DNA of 64,000 nucleotides from Asparagopsis taxiformis (lineage: Eukaryota; Rhodophyta; Florideophyceae; Bonnemaisoniales; Bonnemaisoniaceae). The position numbers were made by a program, and so were the translations under genes. The stretch is taken from assembly GCA_030407315.1 (NCBI GenBank), contig JALQPE010002338.1, positions 1 to 64,000 of the forward strand, given 5' to 3'. Below the pieces are notes generated by a model. That model ran no database searches, was not told where the DNA came from, and saw only the letters and a list, made by a program, of their open reading frames with translations. Of this stretch, positions 29,990-40,874 are shown one piece after another; within the stretch, counting starts at the first letter, position 1; every line of letters begins with the position of its first letter.

Positions 29990-32900
29990 TTATTCTTTTG
30001 CTGCACTTTGCAGCTCTCTAATCCTAGCCATTCTCTCACGCAGATACGATGCCTTTCCTCTAGTTTCCTCTACAGACGGTAACCTTTCAACTGCCCCATT
30101 TTCTTTTTCCCCTACCCCAGAATTGGAAACCCCATCCCCTCCAGGGCGTGTCACCGACTGCAGGCCATATCGCATTTGAATATCATGTAATCTTTCCAGG
30201 TACACTTGTCCAGTACTGTGAGAAGCACTTACCCGATCTGCCCTGTTTGAAGTATCTATACTTTCCTCGTGCATTGAACCGTCACTTGATGCTATTGGTA
30301 CTGATTGCGAGCTTTCAATCCCCTGTGAAACGCTTCCACCTTCAATTGGCGTCTCCACATTCATCAATGCTTTGTTCACATATGTTCTGAACGACTCGGG
30401 GTAGTCTTGCAAGTACGGACTCACATCAATATTCGCATTTGATCCCACAATTCCTTTCAGTTTCTGGATTCCTACATCTGAATTCCCTTGCATGTCCACA
30501 AGTGCCAGTGCTTCGAAAATTTCTCTCCGTAGAAAACTTGAATCATCGCTGCCCACGTCGCTACCATCATCCACGCTTCCCCGCTGGTTGAACTCAATTT
30601 CCTTCTCCCCCATGTCCTTCATAGTCATATTGATATAGTGCACTACTTGAGATTTCTCTGGTTGAGGAATGAGGTCAAGCTTTGTGCGGATGTCACCACC
30701 AATTTCTTCAACTATATGGTTGATTGTTGATTTCAACAACCGCATAGCAAATGTCTGCTCTTCTGCCGATGCGAGACCATCCCGTCGCACTGGATTCACC
30801 ACCAGAAACATATGAATGTCACGAAGCAATGCATCAATTCTACAATATTGAAAGCCGCGTTTCGCGACCTTTGTAATGGACTTGAGACATATTGAACATT
30901 TCGCGAGTGCTGACGTCTTATCTACGGTAGGTTGTTGCAGTACTCGAATGTTTGTCAACAGCAAGTTAATCAACGCAGTGAACAACAAATTCTGATTGCA
31001 AGATTCAAGAATCTTCACAATCATGAGATTCACCCCTCGACGAACTTGGTCCCAGTCTTCGACACCCGAAACAGTCTGCGGTATCATGGCTCCCAGTGCG
31101 TCATTAAGCAGTGCCTCAATTGAGGGCTGATCCAATTGTCGAAGGAGACTCGGCTCCCGAGCAAATCGAATCACCCCTTTTAAGAAAGACTTTAACACCG
31201 CAGGGTCATCTGTTTGGGTATCATTTCCCTGTAAACGTTGCAACGTTTGAGCAAAACAATGCACCAGAGCAGGCAGAAGCACAGCCCCATGCGGCAATTG
31301 CAGCAGCGATCCTTCCTTCTTGAGATCATCGAAAATTGATGCCAATCCAGATAGCTGCACATCTCTCTCAGCATTCTGTAGCCGACCGAGAACATCAGCA
31401 ACAACTTGAGATTCCTGGCGCGAAGATTCAAGACGGGGTTGTCGCTTAGAGGGAAGCCTAGGAGTAGGCTCAACGGCATTAGACCCCAACTCGCGCCTAG
31501 TTTTCTGAGGAGTGCCCGCACTTAATGTATCGCTTATTGATGTCAAAACACTGCTCGGGGGTGCAGGTGCAACTGAAAGGCGGAAATCTTCGTTGCGAAT
31601 GTCATTAGGGAATGCCGGCTGGGCATTTGATGTAGGAGTGCCTTCCGGATCTGTTATCCCTACTTCATGAGGAGTCATCAATGAATCTACCTCACCTCTC
31701 GAAGGGGATGAATTTTCTGGTTTCATGGCGCTGATTACCCTTGTAAGCCGTTCGTCGAGAAGTCCTGCTTCGTCATCTGTCAAGTCACCGACAAGATTCC
31801 ATAAGTCATCTCCAAAATGCTCATGGGCTCGTTCTAAACAAACTGCAGCAGCTCTACCAGCACCATCGTCATGGCCACCTGCAACTCTTCCAATTGTTGG
31901 CAGCACTCCTGGTGGTATCCCAGCTCCAGACTCACAACGTTTGTCAATCAGACGGCATATCTCTGATGATACTTCATCATGAGCTCGAGAGTTTACCGGA
32001 TGTCTCAAACATGAAGTCAACAGTACCAGAAGGACCTCGTCCTCCACAACATCCCCAATCGATAAAAGCCCACCAAGCATTGCTTGACGAACTGCACTTC
32101 GGTTGCTCCCACACTTTTCAATAATTGGAGGTAGAATCGCTGAAGCCTCGTATTCCCCCAGTTTAACACCAGACGACATCAGAATTTCACACATGGTAGA
32201 GACGAATTCAGCTAGTTTCACCAACACCGTCGGAGGAGTGCGAGAGTCCTCAATACGGCATGCTGACCATCTCAAAAGAACATCAGAAACGGGGAGCAAA
32301 GCATCTGGGTTGTCTGCCAGAAATGCTGTCGTCATCTGAATAGCCTCAACATGCATCCTGAATCTGTTGGATGGGGCAGTGAGCTTCACTTCTAGAGCAC
32401 TTGAAACGCATTCGCGCAAATCAGCCACGAGATCTTGGAGCTCCTCTCCAATTAGTGGAGTTACTCCAGATGATGGATTAGATTCTGACAACTCTTCAAC
32501 AAATCGCTTGCGTTTGTTCATATACCTGCGGGAGCGCCCATCATGACCATTGTTTTCTTTCAATAACGGCTCGTTTGGTTTCGGCGAAGGGTGTGCTACA
32601 AACGGCGATACCGCGGGAGACATTCTTGCACTCGCTGGTCTTGGGCGGCGACCACTGGAAACGGATTCATCATCGCCGAACGCCAATGCTTTTCGGCTCG
32701 CAGGAGTACGAGGAACAGCAACGGAACGTGGCCTCTCTCGAACCGAACGTGGAGTGCTCGTAGCGTCTGGTGCTTCCGAAGGGCGTGCTTTTGGATCTTG
32801 ATCTCGCAGTTTGTCTAGGATAGGACCTAGTTGGAGACGAGATGATTTGTTCAATGTAGCCACCTTTGAGTCAACGACACCGATTCCAACGCTGGCGACG

Positions 32901-35900
32901 ACTTGCTCTAGAGCTACCTCCGCCAGTTGTCTCACCTCCACTGTACGATCTCGTAAACAAACAAGGCAAGGGTCAACAAGGACAGCAAGGTCCTCGCGGT
33001 TGGACTCGAAGTTCCCAATATCTCCACGTAGCCTTGGTATGAGCCATTCTAAGAAATCCTTCCTGAAACCGGAGTTCAGGTTATCGAAAGGCAGATGACA
33101 GTATGGAATAAGGGGTGCAAGACCGACTGTGTCGAACCAGCTATCCAGGCATTTCATCGCAGACTCTCTCACACTCTTCTTGATGTCTACACATCCCTGC
33201 CCGAGAACAGCCGGTACTAATGCTTTCACATGTATGATTGCACCTGGTCCCATCGCTTGAACAAAGCGACCGACAACAGAAAACGTCATTGCAGCTAAGT
33301 TACGATTACTATCGCTCAGCCGTGCCCTCAAAGCTGAAATGATCTCACTACCGACATTCGGCTTGACGAAATCACCAGCGTTCTCCAGAATGAGAGTAAT
33401 GGCTGTCAACGCATCTTGCCTTTTCTTCCAATTGGAGTTCTTCAAGTCCAGGAAAATTCTAGAGTTGGGCGCGAATTCGTTGGCAATAGATACCCGAACA
33501 GTTGGCTTCACCTGTGGCTGTGATTCTTCTTCATGTTCTTCAGGAGGATGTTCATGGGTTTCCTCAGGAATGTGTTCTTGTGGTCCATCACGAGGTTGTT
33601 CTGGGATAATCTTTGAAGGTTTATGAATAGGAGTACCCACCTTCGGTGGCATACGTTCGGCCTTCACGGTTTCCATGGGAGGTTCGGGTTCTTCCGGAAC
33701 TTCTTCGACTGCTGGTGAAGGATTCTGTGAGACACCAAATCGCTTTTTCCTAGTGGGAGGATCTGGATCACGGGTGTACTTCTGCATTTCTGTATCAAAC
33801 AGTTCTAATGATTCTTGCGGGGTTTCAGCTTCTTCCAGTAGCTTCCTGAATTTCTCAGCTCCATATCGTAAAGCTGTTTTGCAACCTAAGGCCAAGGCCG
33901 CGGTTCTCGCTGCTGGTGCGGCGAACCCTATAGAGATTGAAGTTAGTTTTGCGCTCGTTTTTCCAGGAACAGCCGGAACGCTAAAGTCCTCGACAAGAGA
34001 AGAACCAAATTTCAGCATTCCAACGACTGCTCTACTATTCTTTGTTTCTTGAATTGCTTGGGACAAGATTTCAAAAAGGTAACGCGCACTCGTGGCTTCC
34101 GCAAATGACATCATGATTGCGCTTGCTATCTTCGCACATTTGATATCCCCAATCTTCTCAACAGCAATAAGCAACAACGGCTTGAGAGTTTTGCGGGGCA
34201 AGTGGGAAGTACATTTGGTGGCAACCATACCGAAAAGTTCAAGCTTTGGTTTTAACGCCATGAAATTACTGTCGTTGAGGCCTGGTTCACAAGCTAAGAG
34301 AGCAAGGCAAATAGCTATGTCTTCATCTGTGAATGTCTCTTTCGGCTCTAGAACGCTGGTGACCGTAGATACTGCAGCAACTCGACCCTTGAAGCTCTTT
34401 CCACTCCATTGATCGGGCTGGAAACCCTCAAAGCGCTCTTCAGCTATACTAAGAATATCATCAGATTTGAGGGATATCTCACCCTCATCATCACTTTCCT
34501 CGATAACTGGTTTCTTAGGGGGTAGAGGTTTCGCGCGCTTTGGTGCTGAGGATAGCTTCTTTGCAGCAGCAGCCTTTGCTGCTTTTGCTTCAGCTGCCTG
34601 CTTCGCTGCTTTGGAACGGGTTGTTACGGATGACTGCGCAGTAGGGGCTTTCGCAGACGAAACTTTCTTAGGTTCAGGTAAATCTGCAACTATTGCAGCA
34701 ACTTTGTCTTTTCGTTTCTTGTCGAGCTTCTCCATGAAAGCAGCGACATTTCGGTCACCCAACAGTTTCTGTAGCGAAGCTAAACCAGCAAGCGCAGCGT
34801 CACGAACCTCTGGAGATGAATCGTCAGTTGCTTTGACAAACATGTTACCAAAACATTTCAGGGGATTACCCTTCAAGTCGACAGGAGCCATGCCAGTTCT
34901 AATACATCGTCCAACCCACTTCAAAAGTTCGCTACGAGCTTTTGGAACTTTGTGTGATGCGGCAGTGGTGATTTCATCCAAAAACTCCACGATGAGCAAG
35001 CATTTCTTTTCATGCAGAGCGTCAAGAGCTGCAGACACAGCATCTACAAGGATTCGATTCTTCTCTTTCAGTCTACCAAATAGATCCACGCTAAGTCCCT
35101 TTGCAGCACCGCTCGGAAAAGCTTTCTTGAGTCCGTAACACATTGCTCGGATAAGCTTTGCGGCCGAAGCAACAACGTTGACGTTGGAGTCCTTTGTAAG
35201 TATCTTTCGAAGGCGAACAAAGATTTCTTGGTGGGTCCCAGGGACTAGTCTGGCATCACCAATGATACTGATCGCAGCGTCCAATGCTTGTTTACGAGCA
35301 CTCCACTTTTTCGAATCGAGCGCAAAGTACCAATCTTTGGTGACCCCTTCTTCAATCTCAATCTTGACTTTGCTGAGTTTTTCAAGAAGGTCGATTTCCT
35401 CTGCAAGATCAATTTCCTCTTCTTCGGCGATTCCGTCGCCGAATCCATCGTCTTCATCGCTACCACCGCCCTCTTGTGCGCTGGCACGAACACGCTGCTC
35501 CATAGCGCGAGTTAGTTTCTTGGGTTTAGGTTTTGGATTTTTCGCGTTGGCTTCGAAGGCGGCTTCGACCTCTTTGACAGTGACCTCTTTCGCGTTCTTC
35601 ACGACGACTTTAACTTTGTCGCCTATCCAACGGTGCAATTCGATGACCAGTGCTTTAGCAGCGTTACGAACTGTTTCCTGAGAATGTCCGAAAAGTGGGG
35701 GGAGTTTTGTTGTAATCGCAAGAATAGGTACTGCGGAGCTTCCATACGTCGAAAGAGCTTGTAAGATGCTGTCCACAGAAGCGGCAACAACTTTGGGGGT
35801 TCTGTGTTTGAAACCGTTGGCAGCCATGGTTTCCACCGCCACATCACCCGCGTCTGCGCCAACAAACATTAAAAACGCATCAATTGCTTTGCTCTTATTA

Positions 35901-36223
35901 AGAGGCCGACCAGCCAAACCTTTGTCTACGATGCCCTTAACAACGTCTGTGGCGACTCGCTTGACTAGCGGCGGAGGAGCGGTATCCGCAAACTTTGCAA
36001 TAGCTTCGAAGCCAATGAGCTGAGCGGGGGCATTTGCGTCGCGAGCAATTTTTGGAAGTGCAGCCACAAAGTCTGTGTAAATCTTGCTGTCCTCTGGAGC
36101 GACATTGAATTTGTCAGTGAGTTCGCGGTAGGCGGCTTCTCTAACCTTCCAGTTTTTGTGCGAGGTACGTTCAGAGAGCGGGAGCTTTGCAGCTTCTGCA
36201 ACGGGATCAACGTCCGGTTCCAT
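29990..36223 (-). CDS. XMAP215/MOR1-family TOG protein (microtubule polymerase)
   Basis: 2077 residues in one exon from ATG 36223. Successive HEAT/TOG arrays are visible: TOG1 about 1-235 (SHKNWKVREAAYRELTDKFN), TOG2 about 285-515 (KDWYFALDSKKWSARKQALD), TOG3 about 610-850, TOG4 about 950-1180 (DLKNSNWKKRQDALTAITLI) and a fifth, weaker array at about 1290-1530. They are joined by acidic, Lys/Ala-rich and Pro/Glu-rich linkers. A helical C-terminal region (about 1620-1870) and a charged tail (SYLRERMARIRELQSAAKE) complete the family layout. Proteins of this type bind tubulin dimers through TOG domains and speed growth of microtubule plus ends in spindle and cortex. Length equals that of animal and plant members. 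No frame break is seen over 6.2 kb. Confidence 0.92.
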   Translation of the reverse strand: MEPDVDPVAEAAKLPLSERTSHKNWKVREAAYRELTDKFNVAPEDSKIYTDFVAALPKIARDANAPAQLIGFEAIAKFADTAPPPLVKRVATDVVKGIVDKGLAGRPLNKSKAIDAFLMFVGADAGDVAVETMAANGFKHRTPKVVAASVDSILQALSTYGSSAVPILAITTKLPPLFGHSQETVRNAAKALVIELHRWIGDKVKVVVKNAKEVTVKEVEAAFEANAKNPKPKPKKLTRAMEQRVRASAQEGGGSDEDDGFGDGIAEEEEIDLAEEIDLLEKLSKVKIEIEEGVTKDWYFALDSKKWSARKQALDAAISIIGDARLVPGTHQEIFVRLRKILTKDSNVNVVASAAKLIRAMCYGLKKAFPSGAAKGLSVDLFGRLKEKNRILVDAVSAALDALHEKKCLLIVEFLDEITTAASHKVPKARSELLKWVGRCIRTGMAPVDLKGNPLKCFGNMFVKATDDSSPEVRDAALAGLASLQKLLGDRNVAAFMEKLDKKRKDKVAAIVADLPEPKKVSSAKAPTAQSSVTTRSKAAKQAAEAKAAKAAAAKKLSSAPKRAKPLPPKKPVIEESDDEGEISLKSDDILSIAEERFEGFQPDQWSGKSFKGRVAAVSTVTSVLEPKETFTDEDIAICLALLACEPGLNDSNFMALKPKLELFGMVATKCTSHLPRKTLKPLLLIAVEKIGDIKCAKIASAIMMSFAEATSARYLFEILSQAIQETKNSRAVVGMLKFGSSLVEDFSVPAVPGKTSAKLTSISIGFAAPAARTAALALGCKTALRYGAEKFRKLLEEAETPQESLELFDTEMQKYTRDPDPPTRKKRFGVSQNPSPAVEEVPEEPEPPMETVKAERMPPKVGTPIHKPSKIIPEQPRDGPQEHIPEETHEHPPEEHEEESQPQVKPTVRVSIANEFAPNSRIFLDLKNSNWKKRQDALTAITLILENAGDFVKPNVGSEIISALRARLSDSNRNLAAMTFSVVGRFVQAMGPGAIIHVKALVPAVLGQGCVDIKKSVRESAMKCLDSWFDTVGLAPLIPYCHLPFDNLNSGFRKDFLEWLIPRLRGDIGNFESNREDLAVLVDPCLVCLRDRTVEVRQLAEVALEQVVASVGIGVVDSKVATLNKSSRLQLGPILDKLRDQDPKARPSEAPDATSTPRSVRERPRSVAVPRTPASRKALAFGDDESVSSGRRPRPASARMSPAVSPFVAHPSPKPNEPLLKENNGHDGRSRRYMNKRKRFVEELSESNPSSGVTPLIGEELQDLVADLRECVSSALEVKLTAPSNRFRMHVEAIQMTTAFLADNPDALLPVSDVLLRWSACRIEDSRTPPTVLVKLAEFVSTMCEILMSSGVKLGEYEASAILPPIIEKCGSNRSAVRQAMLGGLLSIGDVVEDEVLLVLLTSCLRHPVNSRAHDEVSSEICRLIDKRCESGAGIPPGVLPTIGRVAGGHDDGAGRAAAVCLERAHEHFGDDLWNLVGDLTDDEAGLLDERLTRVISAMKPENSSPSRGEVDSLMTPHEVGITDPEGTPTSNAQPAFPNDIRNEDFRLSVAPAPPSSVLTSISDTLSAGTPQKTRRELGSNAVEPTPRLPSKRQPRLESSRQESQVVADVLGRLQNAERDVQLSGLASIFDDLKKEGSLLQLPHGAVLLPALVHCFAQTLQRLQGNDTQTDDPAVLKSFLKGVIRFAREPSLLRQLDQPSIEALLNDALGAMIPQTVSGVEDWDQVRRGVNLMIVKILESCNQNLLFTALINLLLTNIRVLQQPTVDKTSALAKCSICLKSITKVAKRGFQYCRIDALLRDIHMFLVVNPVRRDGLASAEEQTFAMRLLKSTINHIVEEIGGDIRTKLDLIPQPEKSQVVHYINMTMKDMGEKEIEFNQRGSVDDGSDVGSDDSSFLRREIFEALALVDMQGNSDVGIQKLKGIVGSNANIDVSPYLQDYPESFRTYVNKALMNVETPIEGGSVSQGIESSQSVPIASSDGSMHEESIDTSNRADRVSASHSTGQVYLERLHDIQMRYGLQSVTRPGGDGVSNSGVGEKENGAVERLPSVEETRGKASYLRERMARIRELQSAAKE

Positions 36224-36854
36224 GTGTGTTTAAGAAGTTGGGTACGTCAGGTGTGAGATGAGTGATGAAGCGCACGGTATAGAAACAAGCACAGAGAGCC
36301 GCATATGAGTGCTGGGATAGATGCAGGCGAAAGCGAGTGACAGAGTTCAGCGCTGACAAGTATGGTGTTATGTTGTCTCGACTCTTCTCAACGGATGTAT
36401 CTCTATTGCCTAGACGGTGTGTCAGAGATGACAAGTTTGGTGTCGTGCTGCCCAGTAGCGATGAGAAGAGTGTAACCAAGTCGCTGTTCATGGGACTCGA
36501 AACGCCCAAAAATTGGCGCTCGTTGCGCCGACCCATTTGAAGTTTTAAATCTGAGCATTACAGTATTGCTGGAATAATGGAATTAATGTTTGGACATTGC
36601 TGGATAGATTCAACTGTTTCTTTGCACATGTTGCGAGCACAACTTTTCAACTTGTTTCCGCCCGTCGTTACTGTGGAAAAGGACTATTGTCGATGTCGCG
36701 ATTCATTCGCACACCCTTTAAAAACGACGACCGTGATGCCAATGAAATGCGCTTCGCAAGTTCTCAAACGGGCTTGCAGTGCATCTATGAGTCACATAAT
36801 TTCGTTCACAAATGTCAACCACACATTTCATTTACGTTTAGTTGGATCACTACA
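36224..36854. other. intergenic upstream of the TOG gene
   Basis: About 630 bp separating the TOG gene start from the 3' end of the small tail-anchored gene. It should hold the TOG promoter; an AATTGGCGC motif at about 36511 is a partial E2F-like match only. No other gene seen. Confidence 0.4.
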
Positions 36855-37046
36855 CTACACGCTTTTTCGCAAGCCGAGCAGATAATAAATGAGGTAGACC
36901 ACTAAGCCGAGCAGAAGAGTGACTATAAGAAACATGACGAAATGATCTGGATCATCATGACGACTCTCGGTATGGGCTTTGGAGTAGCGCTCTCTTAGCT
37001 GGCGTCTTCTTCTCGCAGTTGTAGAATCTGCGTTGGTCGTATCCAT
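36855..37046 (-). CDS. small tail-anchored membrane protein
   Basis: 63 residues from ATG 37046 (MDTTNADSTTARRRRQLRER). The first 40 residues are basic then acidic (SRHDDPDH) and soluble. Residues about 41-58 form one strong hydrophobic span (FVMFLIVTLLLGLVVYLIYY), followed by a short basic end (LLGLRKSV). That is the form of a tail-anchored protein of ER or mitochondrial outer membrane, with an arginine cluster facing the cytosol. No family recognised. Its shortness makes chance possible, but the amphipathic layout and the gap it occupies between the TOG and protease genes favour a real gene. Confidence 0.5.
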   Translation of the reverse strand: MDTTNADSTTARRRRQLRERYSKAHTESRHDDPDHFVMFLIVTLLLGLVVYLIYYLLGLRKSV

Positions 37047-37444
37047 CGCACTCTGTTTCACAATGCTCTAACCTTGTGGCAAATGGCGCTCGAAAACCGG
37101 CAGCAAAGCGGTCTCAACGCGTGAATACGTGCACCAAGAATCGAGATATCGGTGGTGCCCAAGTGTGCGAAATGCGGCATACGAAGAAACGTCTGGTGCT
37201 ACTATGACCAAACTGATACAGTACGTTATGATACATTTACATGAATTTGCCGATCTCGACACCCATTCCGTTTCCACCCCAACTTTATTGTTGCTCCCGC
37301 GTGTGTGCGCCGACACGCTTTCTCCTCCATCGAACGTCATGGTCAAATAATCCCAGTTGCATTACTTCAATTTTCCATATAGTTGTCGCGCAACCGCAAC
37401 TGCAGCCGCAACCAGCCCCAGACTGTTTTCTCTTCAAACACCGC

Positions 37445-38830
37445 ATGATGGGAGACACCAAATTGATGCGCACATTGCGGCCGGCTTTCGCACCCTCCGT
37501 CATCGTTGCCAGAGCGCAAACCCATTGTCGAGCCAGCTGGAGCGTGCACAGACCATCTGCTGGTCAATTTGCGAAAAGGGTACGTCCGGTCCATATTCTG
37601 GGCGGTGATGGAATTATACGCAAGTCACGGCGAGAAGAGCTTTCAGTGCAACCTCGACTTACTATTGCCCCAATCACTGCCAATCTTGCCGGCTCGCTAG
37701 CATCAATTGCCAGCACGAGTGCCGGCATCTTCCTGCTCGGATTTATCATTTTCATTCACGAAAGCGGGCATTATCTAGCCGCTAGATTGCAGGGGATTCG
37801 GGTGAAGAACTTTTCTATTGGGTTTGGTCCCAAGCTATTCTCATTCACGGCGGACAATTCGGAAACGGAATTCACTGTGAGAGCTCTCCCACTGGGAGGT
37901 TATGTAGCGTTTCCGGAACATTCGCGTATCGACCCGGAGACGGAGGAGGAAAACATTGACGAGGATCCTGACTTGTTGCAAAATCGTCCTGTTTTGGATC
38001 GAGCGATCGTGATCTCGGCTGGGGTTATTGCGAATATTATTCTAGCATGGGCTGCAATTTTCACGTCTGTTTCGTCTATCGGGCTACCGACGTACTCGTT
38101 CAATCCTGGTGTGACGATTGCAAACGTAGTGGACAGCAATGGTGCGGGGGCAAAATCTGGTCTTACTATGGGCGATGTGATTCTAAAGGTGGATGGGGAG
38201 ACGGTACCGGAATCATTGGACAGCGCAAGTATTGTGGCGGAGAAAATCCGGACGAGTCGGGGACGGGCGATGAATTTTCGAGTGTTACGCGAGAAGAAGG
38301 AATTGAATATGTCTGTTAGAGCGAAATGCTGCAGTGCGGAGGGGAATTCAGCATTGGGAGTACAATTGGTTCCGAATGTGAATGTGGTTCGAGTTCGAGC
38401 GAGCACAGTGGGGAAATCGGTCGAGGTATCGAATAGAGAGTTCAGTAGACTTTGGAAGCAGACGTGGAAGGGAGTGGCTAGTATATTTGCAAACTTTGAG
38501 CAATCATCAAAGCAGCTTTCAGGACCGATTGGCGTCGTGTCTATGGGAGCGGATCTGGCGCGCAACGACACGGCAGCACTATTGACATTCTGCGCTGTGA
38601 TTAGCATCAATCTGGCATTGATTAATGCGCTGCCGTTGCCAGCACTGGACGGCGGTCAAATGGCATTTCTACTGATTGAAGCAGTACGCGGCGCGCCGGT
38701 TTCATTGCGCGTGCAGGACGCCATCAATCGCACAGCACTTTTGTTGTTCCTCGCATTCTCTGGCGTGCTGGTGTTCGGCGACTTGGAAAAGTTGAACATC
38801 GTGGGAGCCATTCAGAAGCTGTTTGGATGA
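37445..38830 (+). CDS. plastid-type site-2 protease (M50, RseP-like)
   Basis: 461 residues from ATG 37445 (MMGDTKLMRTLRPAFAPSVI). The frame is open to an ATG at 37241, but the 37445 start gives a clean transit peptide. The zinc motif HESGH lies near residue 105 within a membrane span (GFIIFIHESGHYLAARLQGI). A PDZ domain follows (GAKSGLTMGDVILKVDGETV). The second catalytic motif is in LINALPLPALDGGQMAF, and a final span is LLLFLAFSGVLVFG. This order of HExxH, PDZ and LDG is that of bacterial RseP and the chloroplast S2P-type enzymes, which cut within membranes. Most likely it sits in the plastid envelope or thylakoid. An AATAAA follows about 25 bp after the stop. Confidence 0.85.
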   Translation: MMGDTKLMRTLRPAFAPSVIVARAQTHCRASWSVHRPSAGQFAKRVRPVHILGGDGIIRKSRREELSVQPRLTIAPITANLAGSLASIASTSAGIFLLGFIIFIHESGHYLAARLQGIRVKNFSIGFGPKLFSFTADNSETEFTVRALPLGGYVAFPEHSRIDPETEEENIDEDPDLLQNRPVLDRAIVISAGVIANIILAWAAIFTSVSSIGLPTYSFNPGVTIANVVDSNGAGAKSGLTMGDVILKVDGETVPESLDSASIVAEKIRTSRGRAMNFRVLREKKELNMSVRAKCCSAEGNSALGVQLVPNVNVVRVRASTVGKSVEVSNREFSRLWKQTWKGVASIFANFEQSSKQLSGPIGVVSMGADLARNDTAALLTFCAVISINLALINALPLPALDGGQMAFLLIEAVRGAPVSLRVQDAINRTALLLFLAFSGVLVFGDLEKLNIVGAIQKLFG

Positions 38831-39138
38831 ACACATTACTGTGTAATGGACTGTTGAATAAATGACGCCGATGCAGTTGTGTGGTGTCAAGCTTACAGAT
38901 TTACACAATAGCTTACAGTTGATTGTACGTAGACTGTGCACAAAGAGCCAGCTGTCCTTTTTTGCTCACAACTCGATGTGTTGCCGCACGGCCCGCAGGG
39001 TGTAAAGGTAGCGAGTTGCGGGCGCACTTTACAGAGCGATGCCCATCTCATTTGTGAAAGCTCACTGTCAGATAATTCTCGAGTAAGCACTCCCTTCGCC
39101 TGCCAATCCATCGAGCCACACCACATCGCGTAACGGCC

Positions 39139-39858
39139 ATGTCTCAGCCGGACCGTATCACCATCACCAGTATCACCCCTTCAGACGCCCCAGCCGTCGT
39201 CACTTCCACCGCTCTCGCTCCGTCCAATGCGACTAATTCAACAAGCGCAGTCACAGTCGCCGCAGCGACAGCATCCGTCGTCGACATGCCGCAGATGGAA
39301 AAAAGCGACCAGTCGCCACAAATGCAACCGCAGCTCGCCACTGATGCTTCGGACGCTGCAACCGCACCACAGACACTGCTCGTCGAAGAAAAGAAGCCCA
39401 CACCCATCCCACGCACCACCCCTCTAGTGGCTGTTATGGCAACGCCGCCACGGGCGATCGTCAACCCGTCGCTGCAGACGACACAGTCTCTGCCGACGCC
39501 ATCCACACAGCCCACCCCGCCCCCGACTTCCCCACATGTGAATATGCCCCCCCTGGTGTCGCCAATTCAGAAGAACAAGAGCTCCCCGAGCCCCTTTGTC
39601 TGCGACGTCGTCGGCTGCGGAAAGTCCTTTGGCAAGAAATTCAATCTCAAGGCGCACAAGAGAGTGCACACAGGCGAGGAACCTTTTGTGTGCAGCTTCC
39701 CAACTTGTGGCAAAACTTTCAAGTGGAAATCTAGTCTCACCTTTCATGAAGGTTTGCATTTGAACGCCTCGGAAGAACAATCGGCACAACCAACCCAGGC
39801 GGAGCTTGCTGCCGCGACCGCCGCTGCTAAAGCGCAAAAGCAAACCAACAAGGTGTGA
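39139..39858 (+). CDS. two-finger C2H2 zinc finger protein
   Basis: 239 residues from ATG 39139. Residues 1-150 are Thr/Ser/Pro/Ala-rich and presumably disordered or activating. Two canonical C2H2 fingers occupy about 153-210: CDVVGCGKSFGKKFNLKAHK then CSFPTCGKTFKWKSSLTFHE, joined by the standard HTGEEPF linker. The C-terminus is Ala/Gln-rich (AELAAATAAAKAQKQT). A sequence-specific nuclear DNA-binding protein is likely. Two TFIIIA-style fingers and low-complexity arms do not identify a specific ortholog. Confidence 0.8.
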   Translation: MSQPDRITITSITPSDAPAVVTSTALAPSNATNSTSAVTVAAATASVVDMPQMEKSDQSPQMQPQLATDASDAATAPQTLLVEEKKPTPIPRTTPLVAVMATPPRAIVNPSLQTTQSLPTPSTQPTPPPTSPHVNMPPLVSPIQKNKSSPSPFVCDVVGCGKSFGKKFNLKAHKRVHTGEEPFVCSFPTCGKTFKWKSSLTFHEGLHLNASEEQSAQPTQAELAAATAAAKAQKQTNKV

Positions 39859-40874
39859 CCAAACTGTCGCTTGATCCAGACAATCAAGTCGCGAGCTCTT
39901 GTTGTGCCTTGGCGACCATCTTGGTTGGCCAGTGTAAAGGTTTGCTACGCTGTAGTGGTGGTGCACTTTGCAGCTTGCGCGTCCAAATTGTCAAACAACC
40001 CGTATATTAGGCGCAAAGGCTGCTCCTCTGTTGCCGTAATACGAATCAGTGCTCATTAGCACGTTTTGTAAATAAAATGAGTGTTATACACACTGCGCTG
40101 CTGATGTGTTGAGGACGATGTTTGTCATCGATCCACATGATCATCTTACGTGCGAGAGCCCGATTCGATGCGCAATGCAGCCGTACCGAGCCTCCCAGCA
40201 CATTGCAATCCTTGTAATTCTATCACAAACTTGAGCTACATATATCTTACGCCAACTTTGAAATGTCACAAACAGTAAACAGGCAAATAGATGCTACTGA
40301 GATTTTGCAGATAACTTACGTACCCATGGACTGGGAACGTGTTCCATTCCACCTCATGTCTGCTTCACTACTGAGTTTTGCCTTACCAACAAAATTGTGC
40401 AAACCGACAAATCATTGATGATGATGACGACAAAGAATGAAAGGGATATCCACGTCCCCCGAAAAAACACAACGCCTTCCAGAGTGTCAGCCAGCCATCA
40501 TGTATGGAAAATTACCCAAGTGATCAACAAGCCAACTCAGCTTTTCCATCAATGGTTGCAAATTGTCCCGAGGTTTGTGTACAAACCCAGAACGCAGATG
40601 GGAATCTTGAGATCGACGACGCAGTAACAAAATACAACGGGGCACATTGAATGTCCACATGTCAACAAAATATGATTCGCCGCTGATCCACCACGTGTTC
40701 CACGTTTTTAGTGTTGGTGCATTCCACCATCTGGACAAGAAACCACCAGGCCAATACCTCTTTTGAGCCGATTCGAAGCGTGCAGACGTGACCGTTGCAG
40801 CGCTGCATCTTCTTTATTTCGTGAAACCCAAACCTAAGCTGCCAGCCAGATCGTTGAGTCCAAAGCTTTCTACC
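39859..40874. other. intergenic, includes promoter of RBX1
   Basis: About 1 kb with no supported gene. An AATAAA at about 40071 may end the zinc-finger transcript. The last 100 bp should contain the RBX1 5' untranslated region. Confidence 0.45.

Noticed and set aside
32550..35681. Ser-rich plus-strand frames inside the TOG gene (for example 34467-35138)
   Set aside because: Antisense shadow of Lys/Ala/Glu-rich coding sequence.
37241..37444. Upstream extension of the site-2 protease frame
   Set aside because: Adds 68 residues without family similarity and overlaps likely promoter; the internal ATG gives a better transit peptide.
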